Below, one piece after another: positions 7,568-16,135 of a stretch of 64,000 nt of DNA. Origin of the DNA: an uncultured Spirochaetaceae bacterium (GTDB lineage: Bacteria; Spirochaetota; Spirochaetia; Sphaerochaetales; Sphaerochaetaceae); contig CALXLA010000024.1 in assembly GCA_944389075.1 (NCBI GenBank), positions 23,448-87,447 of the forward strand. The letters are read 5' to 3'. The first letter of the stretch is position 1. Each line of letters begins with the position of its first letter. A program made the position numbers and the translations under genes. Under the pieces are notes generated by a model, which did no database searches, had not been told where the DNA came from, and saw only the letters and a list, made by a program, of their open reading frames with translations.

Positions 7568-8128
7568 ATGAGAAAGAATTTCGGATGCAGGACATGGATC
7601 TTCCCTGAGCCTGTACTGATTGTAGGTACTTATGACAAGGATGGGAATGCGAATGCTATGAATGCCGCTTGGGGCGGAATGTACGATGATGATAAGATCA
7701 TCCTCTGTCTCAGCAAGGATCATAAGACAACTGAGAACATAAGGGAGAAGGGCGCTTTCACAGTTGCTTTCGCTACTGAAGATACTATGGTGCCCTGTGA
7801 TTATGTGGGAATAGTCAGCGCGAACAAGGTCCCTGATAAGCTCTCAAAGGCAGGCTTCACTGTCACTCCATCGGAATTCGTCGATGCGCCTGTCATCAAT
7901 GAACTTCCTATGGCTATGGAATGCAGGCTTGTCAGGATTGATGACGATGAGCATGTCATCGGAGAGATTGTCAATGTGAACGCTGATGAGTCAGTTCTTG
8001 GAGACAATGGCAAGCCAGACTGGAGAAAGCTCAAGCCGATCGCATATGACCCAGTCAATTTCGACTATATTGCATTCTCCAGAAAAGCAGGTACAGCATT
8101 CAAGGAAGGAAAGGCCCTCCTCAGCTGA
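7568..8128 (+). CDS. flavin reductase-like / flavoredoxin family protein
   Basis: About 186 aa of the FMN-binding split-barrel flavin reductase family: WIFPEPVLIVGTYDKDGNANAM, AWGGMYDDDKIILCL, and the DYVGIVSANKVPDK block match flavoredoxin proteins that bind FMN without a fixed partner. GGAGG lies six bases before ATG 7568; upstream in-frame starts would read through the preceding gene. It probably works in flavin-based electron transfer with the ferredoxin-like protein 50 bp upstream. Its end overlaps the end of the opposing trkA gene by 8 bp. Confidence 0.9.
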   Translation: MRKNFGCRTWIFPEPVLIVGTYDKDGNANAMNAAWGGMYDDDKIILCLSKDHKTTENIREKGAFTVAFATEDTMVPCDYVGIVSANKVPDKLSKAGFTVTPSEFVDAPVINELPMAMECRLVRIDDDEHVIGEIVNVNADESVLGDNGKPDWRKLKPIAYDPVNFDYIAFSRKAGTAFKEGKALLS

Positions 8129-8795
8129 AGGCCTGCTGGAATTTTCCGAGGAGCCTGTTGCTTCCGGAAAGCACCATTATCTCATCAGAGGAAAGGATGG
8201 TATCAGGGCCGATGCTTCCATTGGCCTTGCCATCCCTTATCGTGGCAATCAGGGAGACTCCCCAGTGCTTTCTGAGCTCAATGCCCTGTACGGTCTTTCC
8301 ATCTAACGCATCTGGTGTCCTCATCTGGAGGATCGAGAATTCATCGGAGAGAGGGAGGACATCTTCCGCCAGCGTCTCGCAGAGCCTCAGTCCTATGCGC
8401 TTTCCGATTTCCACTTCAGGGAATATGACCTCGACACCGAGTTTCTGAAGAATCTTCGCATGATCAGGGCTTACTACCTTCGCGATGATTTTCGTTATAC
8501 CGAATTCCTGGATATTCAGTGTTGCCAGTATCGAGCTCTCGATGTCCTTTCCGATTCCGATGACAACGGCATCAGCTTCCTGTATGCCAGTCTCCTCAAG
8601 GGATTCCTTTGACATATCAGCAGAGACGAATATATCCGCATCGAGCCTGCTCAGGGGCCTCAGCCTTGCAGGATCCTTGTCTATGGCAATGACATGCTTG
8701 CCGCGTGCGATGATTTCCTCTGCGACCGCCAGACCAAAACGTCCGGTACCGATTACGCCGATTATGCTGTTTCCTTTTCTTTTCATATTATCCAA
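8121..8795 (-). CDS. trkA: Trk/Ktr potassium uptake regulatory subunit (TrkA/KtrA)
   Basis: Cytoplasmic RCK protein that gates the TrkH/KtrB channel. The TrkA-N Rossmann domain begins GVIGTGRFGLAVAEE and continues with VIAIDKDP and DADIFVSADM; a TrkA-C domain occupies the last 80 residues. Length (224 aa) matches the single-unit KtrA type rather than the tandem E. coli TrkA. The ATG at 8795 overlaps the trkH stop by 8 bp; ATG 8786 is a possible alternative. Cotranscribed with trkH. Confidence 0.95.
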   Translation of the reverse strand: MDNMKRKGNSIIGVIGTGRFGLAVAEEIIARGKHVIAIDKDPARLRPLSRLDADIFVSADMSKESLEETGIQEADAVVIGIGKDIESSILATLNIQEFGITKIIAKVVSPDHAKILQKLGVEVIFPEVEIGKRIGLRLCETLAEDVLPLSDEFSILQMRTPDALDGKTVQGIELRKHWGVSLIATIRDGKANGSIGPDTILSSDEIMVLSGSNRLLGKFQQAFS

Positions 8796-10080
8796 TGACT
8801 ATCTTCTCACCGAGGTAATTCACATTGCCTGATGAGGACCGAGCGAAAGAGGCGAGGATCGTGATGAGCCCGACTCTACCTACGAACATGGCTATTATCA
8901 GTATGATTTTCGATATTGATGACAGCTGCGGGGTGATGCCCATTGTCAGTCCGACTGTTGCAAATGCACTGATTGTCTCATAGAGTATCGCATCGAATGG
9001 GATATCAGGCTCTGCCATCGTCAGCATAAGCGTGGTGAGCATGATGAAGAGCATTGCGAGCGTTATCATGAAGAATGCCTTCATTATGCTTTCTGATTCG
9101 ATTTCGCGCCTGAATACGACAGGCTTCCTTCCCAGGATTGAAGAGAACGATGTCATGAATGCTGTGAATATGCTTGTCGTCTTGACGCCGCCACCTGTTG
9201 AGCCTGGGCTTGCTCCTATGAACATGAGGACTATCGTCAGCAGATATGCTGATGCAGGAAGCGATGACTGATCTATGCTGAAATAGCCAGCGGTCCTTGT
9301 AGTGACAGACTGGAAGAACGCGTTCAACCATGAAATGCCATCGATTGTCATATGGAATAAGAGCATTCCGGCTATTACGAGGACGGCTGTCGTCAATAGT
9401 ACTATCTTGGTATGCACGGTAAGCATCTTCTTCCTGATATTTGACAGTATATCCGCATAGATCATGAATCCAAGGCCCCCGAAGATGATAAGGAATGCAA
9501 TCGTCAATACTACGATAGGATTGTCATTCCATCCCATGAGGCTTGTTGAGAAAAGATCGAAACCCGCATTATTGAATGCGGAGACGGAGTGGAACAGGGC
9601 AAGATAGAGCGCTTCAGGGATTGTATGTCCTTCGGAGAAAGGGATCATGAGAAGAGCAGCTCCTGCAAGCTCAAAGAATGCCGTGCATCCGAATACGACT
9701 GCTATGAGGGATCGTATGCTTGTCCTGTTGTCTGCACCGAAAGAGTCCTTTATCAGATTGCTCGTCATCATGTGCATCTTTCCTGATGTCATCATTATCA
9801 GGAATACCGCGACTATGGCATAGCCGACGCCGCCGAGCTGCACTAGCATCATCAGCACAGTAGAGCCGAATAGACTAAGTGTCTGAGAAATATCGACAGG
9901 TGTCAGACCTGTCACGCATACTGCCGAAGTCGATACGAAGAATGCATCAATCAGCGACAGATCCACGCCTTCCTTGTGAGAGACAGGGAGTGCCAGAAGC
10001 AATGTCCCTGTCAGTATAATGACCAGAAACTCCATAGCGAGCATCAGCCCTGGGCGGAGCTTCCTTCGTTTTTCAGCCAT
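8788..10080 (-). CDS. trkH: Trk/Ktr potassium transporter membrane subunit
   Basis: 430-aa polytopic membrane protein with the four pore-loop repeats of the TrkH/KtrB superfamily; filter segments include STSAVCVTGLTPVD, SAFNNAGFDL, TTRTAGYFSID and SAFATVGLTMG. It translocates K+ with TrkA. The ATG at 10080 (MAEKRRKLRPG) is chosen: an in-frame ATG at 10302 would overlap glpK and add a cysteine-rich segment unlike the family. Only a weak AGG precedes the start. It is transcribed away from glpK. Confidence 0.95.
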   Translation of the reverse strand: MAEKRRKLRPGLMLAMEFLVIILTGTLLLALPVSHKEGVDLSLIDAFFVSTSAVCVTGLTPVDISQTLSLFGSTVLMMLVQLGGVGYAIVAVFLIMMTSGKMHMMTSNLIKDSFGADNRTSIRSLIAVVFGCTAFFELAGAALLMIPFSEGHTIPEALYLALFHSVSAFNNAGFDLFSTSLMGWNDNPIVVLTIAFLIIFGGLGFMIYADILSNIRKKMLTVHTKIVLLTTAVLVIAGMLLFHMTIDGISWLNAFFQSVTTRTAGYFSIDQSSLPASAYLLTIVLMFIGASPGSTGGGVKTTSIFTAFMTSFSSILGRKPVVFRREIESESIMKAFFMITLAMLFIMLTTLMLTMAEPDIPFDAILYETISAFATVGLTMGITPQLSSISKIILIIAMFVGRVGLITILASFARSSSGNVNYLGEKIVIG

Positions 10081-10094
10081 GTTACCTATAGTAC

Positions 10095-10110
10095 ATGATA
10101 TGCATGTCAT
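10095..10110. promoter_or_regulatory. 16-bp imperfect palindrome between trkH and glpK
   Basis: ATGATATGCATGTCAT is symmetric except for one base pair and is centred on ATGCAT. It sits 15 bp upstream of the trkH start and 61 bp upstream of glpK, so it could be an operator for either. No regulator is named. Confidence 0.4.
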
Positions 10111-10170
10111 ATGGAATATATCACCAGTATCTGATGGTCCATGGTATAATTTCCAAAAAAAGGAGCATAC

Positions 10171-11670
10171 ATGTATCTTGGAGCCATAGATCAGGGAACA
10201 ACAAGCACAAGGTTCATTCTCTTCACTGAAAAAGGCGTGCCTTATGCAAGCCATCAGATAGAACATAAGCAGTATTATCCAAGGCCAGGCTGGGTTGAGC
10301 ATGATATTTCGCAGATCTGGGATAACACCGCAGAGACAATCAGTGAGACTTTACGAAAGGCTTCCGTTCTGCCGTCGCAGATCAAGGCTCTTGGAATCAC
10401 GAACCAGAGAGAGACTGTAATTGCATGGAACAGGCAGACAGGAAAGCCTTATTACAATGCGATCGTATGGCAGGATCTCAGAGGTACGGAGCTCATCAAT
10501 GCGCTGAAGGAAAAGGGCATTGAAAGCTGGATACAGCAGAAGACTGGTCTTATCCTGAATCCGTATTTCGCTGCATCTAAGATTTCATGGCTTCTCGATA
10601 ATGTGCCTGGACTCAGGGAAGATGCTGAGAATGGCGTTGCGGTATTCGGCACGGTAGATGCTTATCTTGTCTGGAAGCTTACAGGCGGCAGGGTGTTCAT
10701 AACAGATGCTACCAATGCATCAAGATATCTTCTGATGGATCTGAAGACGCTCTCATGGGACGATGAGCTCCTTTCCCTTTTCCGTATACCGAGGATATCT
10801 CTTCCGGAGATTGTCCCTTCAATCGGAAGAGTCTATGGCGTTACGGAAAGCGATGGGCCATTCGCCGCAGAGATTCCTGTATGCGGTATACTCGGAGACC
10901 AGCAGGCAGCTCTTTTCGGTCAGGCCTGCTTCACGCCTGGAATGGGCAAGTGCACTTACGGCACAGGATGCTTCCTTCTTGTGAATCTTGGCGGAACTCC
11001 ATGTATTTCCCAGAATGGCCTTCTCACGACAGTTGCTTACCAGATTGAAGGCATGGAACCTGAATACGCATTCGAAGGCTCTGTCGCTGTGGCAGGTTCC
11101 CTTGTTCAGTGGGCCAGGGATAATCTCCAGATCATAAAGACACCTCAGGAACTTGATCAGCTTGCATCTGAAGTCGAAGACTGCGGTGGAGTGTATGTGG
11201 TTCCTGCTTTCAGCGGACTTTTCGCACCATACTGGAGAAGCGACGCGCGTGGCGTTATTGCAGGCCTTACCGGTTATACAAACAAGAAGCATATCTGCCG
11301 CGCGATACTCGAGGCGACGGCATTCCAGCTCTATGACATAGTGAAGGTGCTTGAGATGGATTCAGGTATAAGGATCAACTGCCTGAAGGCTGATGGAGGA
11401 CTTTCGAACAGCACCCCTCTCATGGAATTCCAGGCTGATATTCTCGGTGTCCCGATAATCAGGCCAAGCGTGATTGAGACTACAGCTTTGGGAGCTGCAT
11501 ATGCCGCTGGCATTTCGGCAGGAGTCTATGGCAGTCTTGATGAGCTCTCATCCTTATGGAAGGAAAAGAAGCGATATGAGTGCGTGATGACAGATGACGA
11601 AAGGACAGTCAAGGTCAATTTCTGGCATAAGGCCGTATCGAGGACGCTGGGGTGGACGGAACAGAAGTGA
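10171..11670 (+). CDS. glpK: glycerol kinase
   Basis: FGGY-family kinase that phosphorylates glycerol to sn-glycerol 3-phosphate. The N-terminus GAIDQGTTSTRFILF, NQRET, AIVWQDLRG, and the FGGY signatures GMGKCTYGTGCFLL and KADGGLSNS are all present; 499 aa is normal. AAAGGAG lies before the ATG. A TATAAT at 10145-10150 is a plausible -10. It is the first gene of a four-gene glycerol operon whose members overlap. Confidence 0.97.
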   Translation: MYLGAIDQGTTSTRFILFTEKGVPYASHQIEHKQYYPRPGWVEHDISQIWDNTAETISETLRKASVLPSQIKALGITNQRETVIAWNRQTGKPYYNAIVWQDLRGTELINALKEKGIESWIQQKTGLILNPYFAASKISWLLDNVPGLREDAENGVAVFGTVDAYLVWKLTGGRVFITDATNASRYLLMDLKTLSWDDELLSLFRIPRISLPEIVPSIGRVYGVTESDGPFAAEIPVCGILGDQQAALFGQACFTPGMGKCTYGTGCFLLVNLGGTPCISQNGLLTTVAYQIEGMEPEYAFEGSVAVAGSLVQWARDNLQIIKTPQELDQLASEVEDCGGVYVVPAFSGLFAPYWRSDARGVIAGLTGYTNKKHICRAILEATAFQLYDIVKVLEMDSGIRINCLKADGGLSNSTPLMEFQADILGVPIIRPSVIETTALGAAYAAGISAGVYGSLDELSSLWKEKKRYECVMTDDERTVKVNFWHKAVSRTLGWTEQK

Positions 11671-13085
11671 AATACGATGTGCTGATCATAGGCGGTGGAG
11701 TAACTGGTTCTGCAATCGCATGGGCCTTGTCGCGCTATGATCTGTCCATATGCCTGATTGATAAGGAAAGCGATTTATGCGAAGGAACATCGAAAGCCAA
11801 TAGCGGAATCATCCATGCAGGCTATGACCCGGTTCCCGGAACACTTAAAGCCTTGCTGAATGTCATGGGAAATAAGATCATTCATGACATTGCGGACCAG
11901 CTATCGATAGATTTCATCGGAAACGGAGCTCTTGTCGCTGCATTCTCTGATAGTGAAGCCAGAGGGCTGGAAACCCTTCTTCAGCGCGGAAAGGATAATG
12001 GAGTTCCTTCTCCTGTGATATTGTCACGTGATGAGGTGCTTGCAAAGGAAAGGAATATAGGCAGCGATGTCAAAGCGGCGCTGTATCTTCCTTCAAGCGG
12101 CATAGTATGCCCGTTCTCTCTCACGTACGCGCTGGCTGAGAACGCCGTCTCGAATGGTGTCGCCATACGGCTTGCTGAAAAGGTCATTGGGATGACTGAA
12201 CATGATGGGATATTCCATATCGCCACTGATAAGAACATGATTGAGGCGAGATGCGTGATAAATGCAGCAGGTGTATATGCTGACAGCATACACAATATGG
12301 TATGTGATGAATCCTTCTCAATCATGCCAAGACGTGGAGAGTATGTCCTTCTTGATAAAGTATGCAGCAGCATTGTCTCTTCCACTATATTCCAGATGCC
12401 GACCGCCCGGGGAAAGGGTGTTCTGGTGACTCCGACTGCACATGGGAATATCCTATGCGGTCCTGACAGCACGGAAATCAGGGACAGGGAAGATACTTCA
12501 ACCGATAGCGGGACGCTTGCCTATGTGATGGAGAGCGCGCTGAAATCTGTGCCTTCCATTGATTTCAGGAAGATAATAACAAGTTTTGCAGGTCTCAGGG
12601 CTCATCCTTCTTCTGATGATTTCATCATAGGGATGGCAAGACCCGGATTCATAGATGTAGCCGGAATCGAATCTCCCGGGCTTTCTTCTGCCCCTGCTAT
12701 CGGGAAGATGGTATCTGAAATCGCTGTGGATTATCTGAAGGCCAGGAGAAAGAGTCATGTCATAGAAGAGCGGAAAGCAATACCGAAATTGAGGGATTTA
12801 TCCTATGAAGAGCGTGACAGGCTTATCTCTGCTGATCCGCGATATGGGAACATAATATGCAGATGCGAGGAAATCTCGGAAGGGGAAATCGTTGATGCAA
12901 TCAGAAGAGGCGCAACAACGCTTGATGGCGTGAAGCGGCGTGTCAGGGCAGGAATGGGAAGATGCCAGGGAGGTTTCTGCACTCCGCGTGTGATGGCGAT
13001 AATATCCAGGGAAACCGGTATCGGAATGGACGCAGTCTGCAAGAACGGAAAGGGTTCTGAGGTGCTCTCATGCGAGATGTCGTGA
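11667..13085 (+). CDS. GlpA-like FAD-dependent glycerol-3-phosphate dehydrogenase
   Basis: About 472 aa. An N-terminal FAD fold (DVLIIGGGVTGSAIAW), the DAO-domain segments GTSKANSGIIHAG and RPGFIDVAGIESPGL, and a C-terminal BFD-like iron-sulfur domain (CRCEEISEGE and GMGRCQGGFC, four cysteines) define the anaerobic GlpA-like group, which oxidises glycerol 3-phosphate to dihydroxyacetone phosphate. The GTG at 11667 overlaps the glpK stop as GTGA and gives MKYDVLIIGGG, the usual family start; a GTG at 11652 is also in frame. The next gene overlaps its end by 16 bp. Confidence 0.9.
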   Translation: MKYDVLIIGGGVTGSAIAWALSRYDLSICLIDKESDLCEGTSKANSGIIHAGYDPVPGTLKALLNVMGNKIIHDIADQLSIDFIGNGALVAAFSDSEARGLETLLQRGKDNGVPSPVILSRDEVLAKERNIGSDVKAALYLPSSGIVCPFSLTYALAENAVSNGVAIRLAEKVIGMTEHDGIFHIATDKNMIEARCVINAAGVYADSIHNMVCDESFSIMPRRGEYVLLDKVCSSIVSSTIFQMPTARGKGVLVTPTAHGNILCGPDSTEIRDREDTSTDSGTLAYVMESALKSVPSIDFRKIITSFAGLRAHPSSDDFIIGMARPGFIDVAGIESPGLSSAPAIGKMVSEIAVDYLKARRKSHVIEERKAIPKLRDLSYEERDRLISADPRYGNIICRCEEISEGEIVDAIRRGATTLDGVKRRVRAGMGRCQGGFCTPRVMAIISRETGIGMDAVCKNGKGSEVLSCEMS

Positions 13086-14305
13086 TTATAGGCGGTGGTG
13101 TCGCAGGTCTTTCTGCTGCAGTGTCATGCTATGACAGCGGAGCTAGGGATATCCTTATAATCGAGAGGGACAGCTCTCTTGGTGGTATTCTCAGGCAGTG
13201 CATCCATAATGGTTTCGGACTTCATACATTCAGCCAGGAACTTACTGGTCCGGAATTCGCGGAACGTTTCATAACAGAAGTCAGCAAGAGATCCATCGAT
13301 TATGTCCTTGATAGCATGGTGATTGATATCAGTCCCCATCGTGTTGTCTATGTAAATGGCAAAGAAGGTGTGATCACTGTTGATTCACAGGCGATAATAC
13401 TGGCAATGGGATGCCGGGAAAGGCCAAGGGGTGCTCTGAACATTCCGGGATACAGGCCTGCAGGGATTTTCAGTGCGGGAACTGCCCAGCGTCTGATGAA
13501 TATAGATGGCTATAGTGTCGGAAAGGATGTCGTCATATTAGGCTCCGGGGATATTGGCCTGATTATGGCAAGGCGTCTTACGCTTGAAGGAGCGAAAGTA
13601 CATGCGGTTGCTGAGATCCTGCCATATTCAGGAGGGCTGAAGCGGAATATAGTCCAATGCCTTGACGACTATGGCATCCCTCTGTATCTCTCACACACTG
13701 TCGTTGATATTGCAGGGAAAAGAAGGGTTGAGGGCGTGACGATAGCCAGGGTCGATGAGAACAGGAAGCCAATCAAAGGTACAGAGATTCATTTCTGCTG
13801 TGATACGCTTCTCCTTTCCGTTGGCCTTCTTCCTGAGAATGAGCTTTCATCAAAGGCAGGTATCGTTCTTTCTTCTGCTACAGGAGGCCCGGCTGTCGAT
13901 GACAGGTTGTCCACATCTGCCGATGGCATCTTCGCTGCGGGCAATGTGCTTCATGTCCATGATCTTGCGGATTATGTTGTGGAAGAGGCGGCGGAAGCAG
14001 GCAGGAATGCAGCTGATTATATTTCAGGATGTCATGGGGAGATTAAGAAAGCCAGAATCAAGGCAGGCTATGGAGTAAGGTACACAGTTCCACAGCTTAT
14101 CAGGTGCGACAGGACATCGCCAGTGACAATTCGTTTCAGGGTTTCTTCTGTTTTCCATAATGCTTCAATTGTCGTCTTGTCGGATGGAAAGGAGATTCAG
14201 AGAAAGCGTAAGCGGATTATGGCGCCTGGTGAGATGGAAAGCCTGAAGTTTGATGGCATCAGCTTGTCATCGGAATTGGAAATCAGGATCGAGGTGGAAC
14301 AATGA
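13070..14305 (+). CDS. GlpB-like FAD/NAD(P)-dependent oxidoreductase
   Basis: 411-aa pyridine nucleotide-disulfide oxidoreductase fold with FAD motif VVIIGGGVAGLSAAV, a second dinucleotide motif VVILGSGDIGLIMAR and the FAD-closing GIFAAGNVLHVHDLADYV. In several anaerobes this protein stands between the GlpA-like subunit and a DUF1667 protein, in place of the GlpB and GlpC subunits of enteric bacteria. It probably passes electrons from glycerol 3-phosphate to NAD or another carrier (inference). The ATG overlaps the previous gene by 16 bp, and its stop overlaps the next ATG as ATGA. Confidence 0.9.
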   Translation: MRDVVIIGGGVAGLSAAVSCYDSGARDILIIERDSSLGGILRQCIHNGFGLHTFSQELTGPEFAERFITEVSKRSIDYVLDSMVIDISPHRVVYVNGKEGVITVDSQAIILAMGCRERPRGALNIPGYRPAGIFSAGTAQRLMNIDGYSVGKDVVILGSGDIGLIMARRLTLEGAKVHAVAEILPYSGGLKRNIVQCLDDYGIPLYLSHTVVDIAGKRRVEGVTIARVDENRKPIKGTEIHFCCDTLLLSVGLLPENELSSKAGIVLSSATGGPAVDDRLSTSADGIFAAGNVLHVHDLADYVVEEAAEAGRNAADYISGCHGEIKKARIKAGYGVRYTVPQLIRCDRTSPVTIRFRVSSVFHNASIVVLSDGKEIQRKRKRIMAPGEMESLKFDGISLSSELEIRIEVEQ

Positions 14306-14661
14306 TAAGGGAGCTTACATGCATCAGCTGTCCTCTTGGATGTCAGATTTCAGTCTGCATCGATAATGGGAATGTTGCATCCGTGACAGGTAATTCATGC
14401 ATCAGAGGCGAGAGATATGCCAGACAGGAGATTCTGGACCCGAGGAGAACTGTTACATCGACTGTCAAGACTGAGAAGAGCATGTCGCATCGTCTTCCTG
14501 TCAAGACTGTCCCAGAGGTACCTAAGGATATGATAGCTGCGGTCATGTCTGAAATCCATAAGATCAGGGTTGCGCCGCCTGTACACATCAATGATGTGAT
14601 TGCAAGGAATATCGCAGGTACCGGTTCAGATCTGGTGGCTACGGATAATCTTCTCCGCTGA
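14302..14661 (+). CDS. DUF1667 cysteine-rich protein of glycerol operon
   Basis: 119 aa. Cys7, Cys10, Cys14 (CISCPLGC) and Cys33 (NSCIRG) form a four-cysteine set at the N-terminus likely to hold an Fe-S cluster or zinc; the rest (TSTVKTE, RLPVKT, IPK-like block) is the DUF1667 signature. The family is found at the end of glpK-glpA-glpB-like operons and is presumed to be an electron-transfer subunit; no biochemical function is recognised. ATGA overlap with the gene before it supports tight coupling. Confidence 0.9.
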   Translation: MIRELTCISCPLGCQISVCIDNGNVASVTGNSCIRGERYARQEILDPRRTVTSTVKTEKSMSHRLPVKTVPEVPKDMIAAVMSEIHKIRVAPPVHINDVIARNIAGTGSDLVATDNLLR

Positions 14662-14671
14662 TTCAACTTTT

Positions 14672-14701
14672 TTGCATTTTTCGCCTCCATTGGTTTAAAA
14701 T
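14672..14701 (+). promoter_or_regulatory. sigma70-like promoter for the cytidylate-kinase-like gene
   Basis: TTGCAT at 14672-14677, an 18-bp spacer and TAAAAT at 14696-14701. It follows the end of the glycerol operon and precedes AAAGGAGGAG and ATG 14725. Confidence 0.55.
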
Positions 14702-14724
14702 ACAATCAAAGGAGGAGTTAAGGA

Positions 14725-15336
14725 ATGGTTATAACTATAGGAAGGGAATTCGGCAGCGGAGGCAGGGAGCTGGGACGTCGTCTTGCAGATTATCTGCAGA
14801 TTGCATACTACGACAAGGAAATCATTTCAGAGATTGCAAAGAGGACAGCGCTTTCTGAGGAATATGTCCATAATGTAGTAGAGAATCATCCATATCCTCT
14901 CTTTCCGATTACGATAGGCAGAAGCTTCAATCCAATGGGAAATCCCATGTTCCAGATTACGCAGAATGTATATGCTGAGCAGACGCAGATAATAAAGGAG
15001 ATGGCTGAGAAGTCTGATTGCGTTATCGTCGGGCGTTGTGCGGACTATATCCTCAGGGATATAAAGCCGTGGAGGATTTTTGTTTTCGCGGATATCGAAG
15101 CAAGAATCGAGCGTTGCCACAGGAGAGCACCTCAGGGAGAGGTACTTTCCGATAAGGAAATGAAGCAGAAGATCAATTCCATTGATAAGGGCAGAGCCCG
15201 GTATTATGAATTCTTCACAGGGAATAAGTGGGGGGATAGAAGAAACTACGATTATCTTATCAATACGGCAAATATAAAGATAAAGGACTTTGTACCTCAT
15301 TTTGCACATCTTTTCGAAGGAGAGCTTTCCCATTGA
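14725..15336 (+). CDS. cytidylate kinase-like family protein
   Basis: 203 aa of the Cytidylate_kin2 (AAA_26) family: P-loop-like ITIGREFGSGGRELGRRLA, AYYDKEI, IIVGRCADYIL-type segment and an R/K-rich lid with RAPQGEVLS. These stand-alone proteins are distinct from canonical Cmk and their substrate is not established. A strong ribosome binding site (AAAGGAGGAG) precedes the ATG. It is a single-gene unit with its own promoter; Cmk activity should not be assumed. Confidence 0.9.
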   Translation: MVITIGREFGSGGRELGRRLADYLQIAYYDKEIISEIAKRTALSEEYVHNVVENHPYPLFPITIGRSFNPMGNPMFQITQNVYAEQTQIIKEMAEKSDCVIVGRCADYILRDIKPWRIFVFADIEARIERCHRRAPQGEVLSDKEMKQKINSIDKGRARYYEFFTGNKWGDRRNYDYLINTANIKIKDFVPHFAHLFEGELSH

Positions 15337-15357
15337 TCCAGTAGGCTGAATTGCTGT

Positions 15358-15374
15358 GTAAACTACTGGTTTAC
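15358..15374. promoter_or_regulatory. 17-bp palindrome upstream of XRE regulator
   Basis: GTAAAC-TACTG-GTTTAC is a perfect 6-bp-arm inverted repeat. A second overlapping pair, CCAGTAG (15338-15344) and CTACTGG (15363-15369), could form a hairpin at the end of the preceding gene. The palindrome is a candidate operator for the HTH protein 82 bp downstream. Confidence 0.45.
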
Positions 15375-15455
15375 CCTCCTGAACTACGTGTCGGTTGAGT
15401 CTATGAGCAGAAAAGCGTAGATTTTTTCTGAAATCGCATGAGGGAGGGATTTCTT

Positions 15456-15854
15456 ATGAATAATAATGCGTTCGGCGAGATGGTTTCTCATCTGAGGAAG
15501 GAAAGGGGGATGACTCAGCTTGAGCTTGCAGAGAAGATGGGAGTGACTGACAAAGCTGTATCAAAATGGGAACGAGGCATTTCATATCCTGATGTCAGCT
15601 CGATGCCACGGCTTGCTGAAATACTGGGAGTCTCTGTGGATGAGCTGATGCAGAACAACAGTGGTAAAGAGAACGGCAAGACCGCAGCTGCAAATCTGCT
15701 GCCGCTCATCTTCAAGGCAGTTGCTCTAGCTATGGGTGTGGCTGCTGCTGTGCTGTCCGTGATGGATGAAATTGATTCCAGGACAGGTATTTTGATGCTT
15801 GGCATCGGGCTTTCATGCATAGCTGTCAATATGTTTTCCGAGAAAAAAGACTGA
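15456..15854 (+). CDS. XRE-family HTH regulator with two C-terminal membrane segments
   Basis: 132 aa. Residues about 8-62 are a Cro/CI-type helix-turn-helix (LRKERGMTQLELAEKMGV, AVSKWERGISYPD, LAEILGVSVDELM). The C-terminal half has two hydrophobic stretches, LLPLIFKAVALAMGVAAAVL and ILMLGIGLSCIAVNM, so the protein may be membrane-anchored. GGGAGGG precedes ATG 15456; the in-frame ATG at 15438 has no ribosome binding site. No target gene is evident. Confidence 0.9.
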   Translation: MNNNAFGEMVSHLRKERGMTQLELAEKMGVTDKAVSKWERGISYPDVSSMPRLAEILGVSVDELMQNNSGKENGKTAAANLLPLIFKAVALAMGVAAAVLSVMDEIDSRTGILMLGIGLSCIAVNMFSEKKD

Positions 15855-15864
15855 GCCTGGTATT

Positions 15865-16077
15865 TCATTTCCTTGCTGATTTTCTGATCAGCTCATGATA
15901 GAAATAATTGACAATAACCGGTGGAGCGTCAAATGGCCGTACCATGCTGTCATCGTTTGTCACATATTCAAGTCCTGTTTCATAGGCATATATTTTCATC
16001 TCTGAATCAAGCTGCTGCCAATAGTTGTTGCGCCCTCTTTGGTAAATGTCTTGATAAATCGTAAGCAGTTCCGGACC
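15865..16077 (-). pseudogene. 70-residue C-terminal gene fragment without start
   Basis: On the minus strand, codons from 16077 to the TGA at 15867-15865 give a protein-like sequence (ELLTIYQDIYQRGRNNYW, AYETGLEYVTNDDSMVRPF, APPVIVNYFYHELI). An in-frame TAA at 16080-16078 closes the frame upstream, and there is no credible start with a ribosome binding site. The composition and motif-like NDD..RP.DAPPVIVNYF block look like the conserved end of a larger protein, which I cannot name. It lies 56 bp downstream of the GNAT gene on the same strand and is probably the relic of a deleted gene. Confidence 0.5.
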
Positions 16078-16135
16078 TTATCATATGGAATTATCGCTTA
16101 TCGCTCTGCAGGATGCTTGTGTCTCAGACATCCGC

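Noticed and set aside
10819..11292. 157-residue open frame on minus
   Set aside because: It lies entirely within glpK on the opposite strand, with cysteine-rich random-like composition.
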